Origin: JANXXV01 sp038230275
GTDB taxonomy: Bacteria > Acidobacteriota > Terriglobia > Bryobacterales > Bryobacteraceae
Assembly: GCA_038230275.1 (NCBI GenBank)
Contig: JBBRNO010000123.1
Coordinates: forward strand, 1-20,640
DNA length: 20,640 nt
Direction: 5' to 3'
Positions within the stretch are counted from its first letter, which is position 1; each line of letters opens with the position of its first letter. Shown here one piece after another: positions 13,999 to 20,640 of this stretch. The notes beneath the pieces are model-generated. The model searched no databases and was not told the origin of the DNA. It worked only from the letters and a program-made list of their open reading frames with translations. A program made the translations under genes and the position numbers.

Positions 13999-16581
13999 TT
14001 AGAGACGGAACTGGAGGGTGAACTGGAACGTGCGGCCCTCATTGAGGGTATTGGTAATCTGGCCGAAACCGGGGGCGCTGATTTCCTTGCCGGGTTCGGC
14101 GAATTGCGGAGTATTCAGCAAGTTCACCGATTCGGCGCGGAACGTCAGGCTGCGTTCGCCGCCGATTTTCCATAGCTTCGACACGGAGGCGTTCAGATTG
14201 CGGATACCGCCCTTGCGGAAGACATTGCGGCCGAGATTGCCGCGGGAGTCGGTGGGGCCGATGTACGAAAAATACGACTTGGAGAGGACGGTATCGGGGT
14301 TGCCGATTTCGCGGCCTAGGATGGACGGATCGAGGAGGTTCGGACGGTCGCCTGCCGAGCCGTCCACATTGCCGAAGCCGGGGCTGTCGGAGCCGGAGAA
14401 GACGTCGAACGGGGTGCCGGTCTTGGCGAGAAAGATGCTGGTGAGGGTCCAGGATTTGAACGCGGTCCAGGAGGCGCGTGCCAGGAATGAGTAGGTTTGA
14501 TCGAAGGAGCTGAGGCCTTTCAGGTCCTGCAGAATATTGGTCTCGGCCTGGCTTCTGCCCTGACGGGCATCGTCCGTGGCCGCGGTGTTGGTGTAGTTGG
14601 CGCCCGCATCGATGGCCTTCCCAAACCAATAAGCAGCGTCGACACTGACGCCCCTCTTTTGCGGAAGGACCAGCGATACGCGAGCAGCATCGAAGTAGGC
14701 ACGGGACCCGTTGAGCGTGTGGCGGACTTCAAAGTAGCGGAGATCGGGACGGCGATCCTCAATGGTCTGGGTGGTTTGGGGAATGCCCGCAACAGGCTGA
14801 GCGCGGTTGGTGATCCACGACATCAGCAGCTTGTGAGAGCGGCTGCCCACGTAGCCGAGTTGCAGCTTTGCGCCAAGAATGGCGGGCGGTTCCCAACTGA
14901 AGTTGTACTGATGCGAGTAGGGCGTGACCAGATTCGACGGCACTTGGAACAGCGTGGCGCGCGGGTTAGGGCCAGTCTCGTCCGCCGGAAGATTGCCGAG
15001 CGGGTTGACCAGACTTGGCGTGTAGATTTCGAACTTGCGGAACAGCGGCGGGTTGTATCGCAACTGCTGAAAAGTAACTGGGTAGATTTCGCCGAATTGC
15101 AGTCCGTAGGCACCACGAACGACGCCGCCACCGGAAATACGGTAAGCGAATCCGAAGCGGGGCGCCAGATTATTGCAGTCGCAAGTGTAGGGAATATTCG
15201 TCAGATGATTTACTTCGGTAGGACCGGTGACGGGCTGATACCTGACTCCGAAGTTTAGGGTTAGAGCAGGGTTGACATGCCAGTTGTCGCCTGCGTAGAA
15301 CTGCTGTTCCCAACTGCGGAAATCGCGGCGGGAATTTCCTACTCCAGTAGAGAAGCGGCTGGGTATCCCGAGGCGAAAATTCGTGATGGCATCGCGGCCG
15401 AAATCATTGCGGAAATAGATAACGCCGCGCTGGCTGCTGCTCTCATCCCCGTTCACTTGGCGGCGGACGATTTCCGCGCCTGCGGTCCAAGTGTGATTTC
15501 CATGCACCTGGCGAATCTGGGCGGCGTAGCGGTAGCGGTTTTGAACGCGGTCGATGGGGAGGTCGGGGCCGGGGCCGAGTTGATCGAGCACCGAGCCGAA
15601 CGTTACATTGGGGCCAACGGCATTCGGCTCTGGAACGATGAGGGAGTGCACGCGGTCGAAGCCGGCCGAGACGTTGGTGAGCGTGGATGGAGACCAATCG
15701 CGGGTCCAGGTGGTGGCGGCGTTGTGAGATTTGGTGGACGTATCCGGGTTCTGTCCGGCTATCAATTCGAAGGCCTGTACTTGTTGCGCGGTGAACTGAT
15801 AGCGGGCGACGAAGCGGTCGTGCGTGCCGAGAATCTGGTCCAGGCGGAGGCCGCCGTTGTTGGTGTCGATGGTTTGTGGTGAGTTTGTGTTCAGTGCACG
15901 GAGGCTGATATCGGTGCGGTTCGGCAATTGGTTTCGAAAGGCATTCAGGTATTTCTGGACGATGGCGCGGGTGGCTGGGTCGGTGGTAAGCGGGGTGCGC
16001 TCAGCGGCGGTAGGAACTAGGACGTTTCCATTGACGCTGCCACGGATGCGCTGCTGGCTGGCATCCACGGAAAGACTGGCGCCCTTCCAAAGGGGCATGG
16101 ACAGATTGAAGCCGTAATCATTCTGGTGGGCAGGTTGGACGCCGCCGACTTGAAAGAAAGACCGGGCACTGAAGATGCTGTTGTTGTGAGTTTCGTAAAA
16201 CATTCCGTGAATGGCACGGACGCTTTGGGAAGTCAGGTGGAGGGGCGAAGATGGGCGGTCTCCGAATTCACCGCCCCAGTAGTTGCGGTCGGGCTCAAAG
16301 GTGCTGATGAGCGTCGCGGTGGCGCCCATGCGGGCTTTCAGTTCCTTAAGCGCGTTGTTATCGATGGGGTTGAACTGAATGTTTTCGTTACGGCGGCTTT
16401 CACCAGAGTTGGTATCCGTGCGGCCGAGAAGATTGAGTTCGGTGCGGGGTGGCGCCGGAATGGTTGCCGCGGGAAGCGGAACAGGAAGCGGCTTGGCTTC
16501 CTCCGCGGCAGGCTTTGGAGTTTCCTGGGCTAGCGCGGCGAGGGCGATCCAAAGTGGGCAGATGAGATGCAGAGGCCGGAT
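13999..16581 (-). CDS. Oar-like TonB-dependent receptor-type outer-membrane barrel, apparent ATC start
   Basis: The first ATG in frame is at 16329 and gives 776 residues with no signal peptide. However, the frame is open upstream to at least 16590 and encodes RPLHLICPLWIALAALAQ, an ideal signal peptide, then a Pro-rich linker (KPLPVPLPAATIPAPPRT) and ELNLLGRTDTNSGESRRNEN, a block typical of Oar-like barrels. Directly before RPLH sits ATC (16581-16579), with AAGGA (16595-16591) 9 nt upstream. I infer that the ancestral start was ATG here; the protein would have 860 residues. The rest is a long beta-barrel (GAEIVRR, WEQQFYAGDNWHVNPALTLN, NLAPRFGFAYR and similar strands) that ends FQFTLQFRL. No plug or carboxypeptidase-like domain precedes it. 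It imports or binds large substrates in the outer membrane. The ACAD stop overlaps this start region. Confidence 0.82.
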   Translation of the reverse strand: MRPLHLICPLWIALAALAQETPKPAAEEAKPLPVPLPAATIPAPPRTELNLLGRTDTNSGESRRNENIQFNPIDNNALKELKARMGATATLISTFEPDRNYWGGEFGDRPSSPLHLTSQSVRAIHGMFYETHNNSIFSARSFFQVGGVQPAHQNDYGFNLSMPLWKGASLSVDASQQRIRGSVNGNVLVPTAAERTPLTTDPATRAIVQKYLNAFRNQLPNRTDISLRALNTNSPQTIDTNNGGLRLDQILGTHDRFVARYQFTAQQVQAFELIAGQNPDTSTKSHNAATTWTRDWSPSTLTNVSAGFDRVHSLIVPEPNAVGPNVTFGSVLDQLGPGPDLPIDRVQNRYRYAAQIRQVHGNHTWTAGAEIVRRQVNGDESSSQRGVIYFRNDFGRDAITNFRLGIPSRFSTGVGNSRRDFRSWEQQFYAGDNWHVNPALTLNFGVRYQPVTGPTEVNHLTNIPYTCDCNNLAPRFGFAYRISGGGVVRGAYGLQFGEIYPVTFQQLRYNPPLFRKFEIYTPSLVNPLGNLPADETGPNPRATLFQVPSNLVTPYSHQYNFSWEPPAILGAKLQLGYVGSRSHKLLMSWITNRAQPVAGIPQTTQTIEDRRPDLRYFEVRHTLNGSRAYFDAARVSLVLPQKRGVSVDAAYWFGKAIDAGANYTNTAATDDARQGRSQAETNILQDLKGLSSFDQTYSFLARASWTAFKSWTLTSIFLAKTGTPFDVFSGSDSPGFGNVDGSAGDRPNLLDPSILGREIGNPDTVLSKSYFSYIGPTDSRGNLGRNVFRKGGIRNLNASVSKLWKIGGERSLTFRAESVNLLNTPQFAEPGKEISAPGFGQITNTLNEGRTFQFTLQFRL

Positions 16582-16586
16582 GATGA

Positions 16587-17729
16587 TCAGTCCTTCAAGA
16601 GTTGGCGTGCGATTACCAGGCGTTGGATCTCACTGGTGCCTTCGCCAATAGTGCAGAGCTTTACGTCGCGGTAGAACTTCTCCACCGGATAGTCTTTGAT
16701 GAAGCCGTAGCCGCCGTGAATTTGCAGGGCATCGTCGCAGACGCGTACCGCCATCTCAGAGGCGAAGAGCTTGGCCATGGCGGATTCCTTGGTAACGCGC
16801 TGGTTGTTGTCCTTCATCCAACCGGAGCGGTATGTCAGCAGGCGGGCCGCCTCAATGTTGGTGGCCATGTCTGAGAGTTTGTGCTGGATGGCCTGGAACT
16901 CTGAGATGGGGCGGCCGAACTGCTTGCGTTGTTTCGAATAGCGCAGGGCCGCCTCATAGGCACCTTGCGCGATACCGACGGAGAGCGCCGCGATGGAGAT
17001 GCGGCCACCATCGAGAATTCGCAGGCTATCTACGAAGCCTTCGCCCTGTTTACCCAGGAGTTGGGAGCCGGGCAATTTCATGTCCTGGAACAGGACTTCG
17101 CCGGTGGCGCTGGCGCGCATTCCCAGCTTGTTTTCCTTCTTGCCGACGCGGAAGCCGGGTGTATCCTTTTCAATGATGAAGGCGGAGATGCCGTGCTGCG
17201 AGGCGCTGCGGTCCGTGACAGCCATGGCTACGCAGACATCCGCATATTGCGCGTTGGTGGTGAACGTTTTGCCGCCATTCAGAATCCAACTGTCACCGTC
17301 GTTAACGGCCTTGCTGCGGGTTCCGCCCGCGTCAGAACCTGCTTCGGGCTCAGTGAGGGACCAACAGCCAATCCACTCTCCGCTTGCTAGTTTCGGAATA
17401 TAGCGACGGTGTTGTTCGGTGTTGCCTGCTAGATAAATGTGATTGGAGCAGAGGGAATTGTGCGCGGCGACGATGAGGCCGACTGAGGCGTCCACGCGGG
17501 AGAGTTCCTCAATGATGATGGCGTATTCGATGTAGCCCAGGCCCGCGCCGCCCAGCTCTTCTGGGAAGATGGCGCCCATGTAACCGAGCTGGCCCAGCTT
17601 CTTTACGACAGCCAAGGGGAATGTCTGGGCCTCGTCCCATTCCATGACGTGAGGGCCGATTTCGGCTTCCGCAAAATCGCGGACATGCTTGCGCAGCGCT
17701 ATCTGATCCGGCGTGTAGGCGAACTCCAT
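16587..17729 (-). CDS. Acyl-CoA dehydrogenase (short-chain type)
   Basis: A 380-residue FAD enzyme that oxidises acyl-CoA to trans-2-enoyl-CoA and passes electrons to ETF. The length is exact for the short-chain family. It has the N-terminal helical domain (FAYTPDQIALRKHVRDFAEA), the CWSLTEPEAGSD flavin motif, the middle beta domain and the C-terminal helices with QIHGGYGFIKDYPVEKFYRD. Catalytic Glu363 lies in IGEGTSEIQ, the position used by SCAD-type enzymes. It starts 9 bp after the Gfo gene and its stop overlaps the coding start of the barrel gene, so the three genes look cotranscribed. A branched-chain or butyryl substrate is plausible, not shown. Confidence 0.94.
   Translation of the reverse strand: MEFAYTPDQIALRKHVRDFAEAEIGPHVMEWDEAQTFPLAVVKKLGQLGYMGAIFPEELGGAGLGYIEYAIIIEELSRVDASVGLIVAAHNSLCSNHIYLAGNTEQHRRYIPKLASGEWIGCWSLTEPEAGSDAGGTRSKAVNDGDSWILNGGKTFTTNAQYADVCVAMAVTDRSASQHGISAFIIEKDTPGFRVGKKENKLGMRASATGEVLFQDMKLPGSQLLGKQGEGFVDSLRILDGGRISIAALSVGIAQGAYEAALRYSKQRKQFGRPISEFQAIQHKLSDMATNIEAARLLTYRSGWMKDNNQRVTKESAMAKLFASEMAVRVCDDALQIHGGYGFIKDYPVEKFYRDVKLCTIGEGTSEIQRLVIARQLLKD
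16591..16595 (-). promoter_or_regulatory. Shine-Dalgarno pointing to an ATC codon
   Basis: AAGGA lies within the last codons of the acyl-CoA dehydrogenase gene, 9 nt before ATC 16581. It is the only good ribosome binding site near the signal-peptide coding region, and there is no ATG, GTG or TTG in that frame to use it. Confidence 0.45.
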
Positions 17730-17738
17730 AGCGAGTTG

Positions 17739-18938
17739 TTAGACCAGCTCTTCTTTGACCGGATCCCACTTGATGGTGCGGCCTTGGCGGTAGCTTTCCA
17801 CCGTCATGCGGCAGGCGATGGAGGTGCGGAAGCCGACATCGAACGGGCAGTTCGGAGTTTGTCCGGAGCGAATGCAATCGAGGAAATTCTGCATGTGCGC
17901 ATTGGGCGGAGTCCTGGTTTGGCCCACCATCTCCGTGCCGTCCGGACGATTGACTTTCTGCGGTGTATAGCGAATCTGCTGGCCCTTGGAGATGGTGCCG
18001 TCGGTTCCCAGCACGTCTTCGGTGACGCCGAGCTGGCTGTTGCCGAAGCCGGAATCCCAATTGAACAGCAGCTCTTCCGGTTGCTCAATGGAGACGTTCA
18101 TGGTGTCTGGAACTTCCCGGCCGTCCTTCCACAAATAGACACCGCCGGTCATGGTGGCCGACTTGGGAATTTGCAGGTTCATGGCTTTGTACCAGAAGGA
18201 AAGCTGGTGGCACATATTTTCGTAAATATTGCCGCCGGAGTAGTCGAAGAAGAAGCGCCAGTTGAGATAACGGTTGGCATCGAAATCCACTTTGGGGGCT
18301 TCGCCGAGGAACGATTTCCAGATGATATTTTCCTGCGTCATGGAGGGATCGACGGGGCGCGACCACTGCGGCTTGCCGTGCGGCGTGTTGCGATACATGT
18401 GCGCGTGGATGGCGGTGATCTTTCCCATGTTGCCGCTTTTTAGGAAACTGACCGCATCGTCCACCTGGCCGGACGAACAATACTGGTGGCCGATTTGCAC
18501 GGTGCGCTTGCCCGCCTTCTTGTAGGCGGTGCGCATGCGCTTGGCGTGATCGACGGTGAACGCCATGGTCTTTTCCTGGTAGACGTGCTTGCCTGCTTCG
18601 AGCGCGGCGGTGAAGTGTTCGCAGTGGAGGTGTTGCGGGGTGGCTATGAGAACGGCGTCGATCGACTTATCGTCCAGCAGATAGCGATGATCGAGGTAAG
18701 TCTTGGCGTTGGGAGCCGCGCTGAGAGCGCGTTCGAAGCGTTTCGTGTAAATGTCGGCAAAGGCGACGAACTCGGTATTGGGGCAGGCTATGGCTTCGCG
18801 GACGATCTGCATACCGCGGTCTCCGGCGCCGATGATGCCGAGCCGGATGCGTTCATTGGCGCCCAGTACGCTGCCAGGGGCGGCTGCCACGGCGAGGCCG
18901 GAAGCCATTTTTCCGAGAAAATTACGTCGTGAATCCAT
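17739..18938 (-). CDS. Tat-exported Gfo/Idh/MocA-family oxidoreductase
   Basis: A 399-residue protein. MDSRRNFLGKMASGLAVAAA is a Tat signal with the RRNFLGK core, so it is exported folded with its cofactor. A Rossmann fold follows with LGIIGAGDRG (33-42), the usual GxGxxG-type NAD(P) loop. Then come ADIYTKR, ATPQHLHCEHFTAALEAGKH (99-118) and QEKTMAFTVDHAKRM, where the family usually has EKP. The C-terminal beta-sheet domain includes YENMCHQLSFWYKAMN. Members oxidise or epimerise sugars, often via a 3-keto step. The frame is open further upstream to 19217, but that part lies antisense to the next gene and lacks the signal at its start, so ATG 18938 is used. Divergent from 19006 across 67 bp. 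Confidence 0.92.
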   Translation of the reverse strand: MDSRRNFLGKMASGLAVAAAPGSVLGANERIRLGIIGAGDRGMQIVREAIACPNTEFVAFADIYTKRFERALSAAPNAKTYLDHRYLLDDKSIDAVLIATPQHLHCEHFTAALEAGKHVYQEKTMAFTVDHAKRMRTAYKKAGKRTVQIGHQYCSSGQVDDAVSFLKSGNMGKITAIHAHMYRNTPHGKPQWSRPVDPSMTQENIIWKSFLGEAPKVDFDANRYLNWRFFFDYSGGNIYENMCHQLSFWYKAMNLQIPKSATMTGGVYLWKDGREVPDTMNVSIEQPEELLFNWDSGFGNSQLGVTEDVLGTDGTISKGQQIRYTPQKVNRPDGTEMVGQTRTPPNAHMQNFLDCIRSGQTPNCPFDVGFRTSIACRMTVESYRQGRTIKWDPVKEELV

Positions 18939-18992
18939 TGGGGGAATGATACTCCAGTGTGAATCTGCACCTTCTAGTTTAGCTTGATCTGG

Positions 18993-18998
18993 TATAAC
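18993..18998 (+). promoter_or_regulatory. -10-like box just before the gene at 19006
   Basis: TATAAC fits the -10 consensus in five of six places. Transcription would begin near 19005, so if used the mRNA would be leaderless from ATG 19006. No clear -35 is visible. Confidence 0.3.
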
Positions 18999-19005
18999 CA
19001 TGGGA

Positions 19006-19965
19006 ATGCGGAATCGTCTGTTCTTCCTGTTTGTGCTGCCTGCTGCGCTGTGGGCCGCGCCTGAGTGGTTATTGATCCGAACCGTGGATGGGACGCTGGT
19101 GGAAGGCCAGTCTTCTTTGCGTTCACTAAAAGTGGACGGCGCTGATGTTGCCTTGGCGCAGGTTTTGTCCGTCCACAGCGGGGCGCCGGCTTCGCCGTTT
19201 GAGACGGAGCGCATCACGCAGGGGATGGCGGCGATTCAAGGCGACGACCGGGCCGCCCGCGATAAGGCAGTGGAAGAGCTGACTTCGATTGGATTGCCGG
19301 TGATGACTCCGTTGCTGAAGGGCTATAAAGACACCGACCAGCACGAGCCGCGACCGCTGTACCGGTTGTTTGAGCGGCTGATTCCGAGCTACGCCGATGC
19401 GTTTGACCGGACACTGACGCTGGTGCGGCTGAAGAACGGCGAAGCAATGCGGGGCAAGATTTCCGACGTGACTATCGAGCTGAAATCGGCGGATGGAAAG
19501 AAGTCTTCCCTAGCTTGGTCGCAGATTCGATCGGTGGCGGTGCGGCAGGCATCTGTGAAGCGATCGATGCAGGTGCATTCGCTGCGGCATTGCACACAGA
19601 TTGAATATCTGGATACCGGCGTGATTACGACGGCGGCATCGAAGATAACGATTGCGGCGCGAGGACTGGTGCGGTTGTCCTGGGATACGGATGGTTGGGC
19701 GTCCGATGCGGATGGGTTGAAGGTGCCGGGCGCTCCCTCTTACAAATCCAATCTGGTGGACGGGCAGCCATTTGGAGCGTTGGTGGGCCGCAGCGGCGCC
19801 GGCGGCGAGGTGTTTTTCGTTGGGAAGAAGGCTGCGCTGACAGGCAAGCCGGCCGGACGTTTGGCGCTTGCGGTTAACGACAACAAGCACTGGCAGAACA
19901 ATCTGGGAACTTACCGGGTAACGATGACCGCGACGGAAGCCTACGATCTGGGCGATGCACAATAG
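19006..19965 (+). CDS. Secreted protein with two SH3-like segments and a lectin-like C-terminal domain
   Basis: A 319-residue exported protein. MRNRLFFLFVLPAALWAA is a signal peptide. Two related beta segments follow: residues about 22-58 (LIRTVDGTLVEGQSSLRSLK then VDGADVALAQVLSV) and 139-180 (LVRLKNGEAMRGKISDVTIE then a second strand to WSQIRSVAV). Both have the pattern of hydroxyl-rich loop, Gly and a closing I-x-S-V, which suggests a duplicated small barrel. The region between them is helical. Residues about 240-312 (NLVDGQPFGALVGRSG, FVGKKAAL, GRLALAVNDNKHWQNNLGTY) resemble the galactose-binding LecA-like fold, including the Asn-Asp loop that binds calcium and sugar. ATG 19000 is an alternative start, but ATG 19006 fits the promoter box. 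The next gene begins at its stop. Confidence 0.72.
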   Translation: MRNRLFFLFVLPAALWAAPEWLLIRTVDGTLVEGQSSLRSLKVDGADVALAQVLSVHSGAPASPFETERITQGMAAIQGDDRAARDKAVEELTSIGLPVMTPLLKGYKDTDQHEPRPLYRLFERLIPSYADAFDRTLTLVRLKNGEAMRGKISDVTIELKSADGKKSSLAWSQIRSVAVRQASVKRSMQVHSLRHCTQIEYLDTGVITTAASKITIAARGLVRLSWDTDGWASDADGLKVPGAPSYKSNLVDGQPFGALVGRSGAGGEVFFVGKKAALTGKPAGRLALAVNDNKHWQNNLGTYRVTMTATEAYDLGDAQ

Positions 19966-20640
19966 GAGTATGTTTCACCGGTTCTTCCTGCTGCTCGCTG
20001 TTTTCGTAACTGCGGTAAATGCTGAAGTGGATTTCTCCGGCAGCTATTCGCGCACAATTGCCGTGACGGCGGGTAAGGCGGTGGAGATTTCCGTCGGCTT
20101 GCCTGCGCCTTCCAAGCTGCCCGTTAATGGCCGCATTGCGGTGGAATGGGCAGGATATCGCAAGGTGCTTCACGCACTGGATGCCGATTTCTACATGGTC
20201 TACCGTCCGTTGAAGACAGAGCCGCTTTTGTTGAAAATCAGCGCCGTGCAGGATGAGGAACCCATCTTCAATCTGGCGCGCTGGCGCGAACCTGGGACCA
20301 TTCAGAAGGTGGAGCGCTTTCCGGCGCACACGCCTTGGCCCACGGGTTTCAAAGTGCCGTTGCGGGTGGACGTGAAGCAAGTGGACTTTGGGGTTTCGAG
20401 GCGCGGCATGGTGATTGAGGCCGAGCCGAACGATTTGATCGCCCAGGCGCAGCCGGTTGCGATGGGAGCTTCCGGCATGGATGAAACGGTGCATATCACG
20501 GGCAGCGCCGATGACATTGAGTACTTCGACAACGGCAAGGCGGGCACGTCCGGACTCGACTGGTTTCGCATTGAATTCCAGGGCAAGGCGCCGCGGTTGT
20601 TCACTGCCAACCTGATTGTTACCGATCCGCTGGTTGTTGC
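19955..20640 (+). CDS. Secreted protein with PPC-like domain (3' partial)
   Basis: A frame that runs off the right edge; at least 228 residues. ATG 19955 gives MHNRSMFHRFFLLLAVFVTA then VNA, a signal peptide cleaved before EVDFSGSY. ATG 19970 is also possible, but TAGGAG then lies only one nt upstream. The gene overlaps the end of the previous one by 11 bp, so it is cotranscribed and probably coupled. Residues about 25-150 are beta-rich without a family I recognise (VEISVGLPAPSKLPVNGRIA and so on). From about residue 155 the pattern EAEPNDLIAQAQPV...VHITGSADD...DWFRIEFQGK is that of a bacterial pre-peptidase C-terminal (PPC) domain, which is common in secreted hydrolases. A catalytic domain may lie beyond the edge. 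Confidence 0.75.
   Translation, partial: MHNRSMFHRFFLLLAVFVTAVNAEVDFSGSYSRTIAVTAGKAVEISVGLPAPSKLPVNGRIAVEWAGYRKVLHALDADFYMVYRPLKTEPLLLKISAVQDEEPIFNLARWREPGTIQKVERFPAHTPWPTGFKVPLRVDVKQVDFGVSRRGMVIEAEPNDLIAQAQPVAMGASGMDETVHITGSADDIEYFDNGKAGTSGLDWFRIEFQGKAPRLFTANLIVTDPLVV

Noticed and set aside
14497..15882. Two long plus-strand frames (14497-15258 and 15277-15882)
   Set aside because: Both are antisense to the outer-membrane barrel gene and have no start site or recognisable domain.
17649..18443. 264-codon plus-strand frame
   Set aside because: Antisense to the acyl-CoA dehydrogenase and Gfo/Idh/MocA genes; no motif.
18939..19217. N-terminal extension of the Gfo/Idh/MocA gene
   Set aside because: It would bury the Tat signal at residue 94 and run antisense to the secreted-protein gene at 19006.
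1..20640. CRISPR arrays, rRNA genes, prophage structural genes
   Set aside because: None seen on either strand.

Overview
The window looks like a stretch of an Acidobacteriota chromosome, most likely the Solibacter/Bryobacter branch. The pointers are a VWFA-type protein of the kind known as the acidobacterial VWFA-related family, a very large Oar-like outer-membrane barrel, Tat-exported sugar isomerase and Gfo/Idh/MocA proteins, many secreted or lipoprotein products, and high GC with short intergenic gaps. This assignment rests on protein family resemblance read by eye; no database was searched.

Layout. 1-1985 (+): 3' end of hslU, then an FN3 lipoprotein. 1989-3579 (-): a beta-propeller lipoprotein overlapping a ComEA-like helix-hairpin-helix protein. 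3624-4505 (+): a TIM-barrel sugar isomerase. 4511-4668: a small element with ~34-bp imperfect terminal inverted repeats. 4664-4978 (-): an encapsulated-ferritin-like protein whose stop codon lies inside the right repeat of that element. 5391-7490 (+): a GT2 glycosyltransferase fused to a multi-pass membrane domain. About 7491-8870: a lower-GC accessory patch with a two-gene module of toxin-antitoxin-like appearance, a degenerate tRNA-like sequence and probable mobile-element debris. 8878-10002 (+): a secreted propeller-like protein. 10009-11458 (-): a frameshifted GNAT gene after a VWFA protein. 11569-11934 (-): a broken RelE/ParE toxin with its antitoxin. 12015-13861 (+): purU and a Tat-exported sugar isomerase. 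13999-18938 (-): a Gfo/Idh/MocA protein, an acyl-CoA dehydrogenase and an Oar-like barrel, closely packed. 19006-20640 (+): two secreted proteins, the second cut by the window end.

Two themes stand out. One is carbohydrate handling at the cell surface: an outer-membrane barrel, exported oxidoreductase and isomerase, and secreted propeller and lectin-like proteins. The other is decay and insertion. A toxin is internally deleted, an acetyltransferase is frameshifted, a barrel gene seems to have ATC where its ATG should be, and an iron-storage cargo protein ends where an inserted element begins. The best candidate for something unusual is the orphan encapsulated ferritin next to the inverted-repeat element. 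It keeps its iron-site residues, has no shell gene nearby, and lacks a visible encapsulin-targeting tail.
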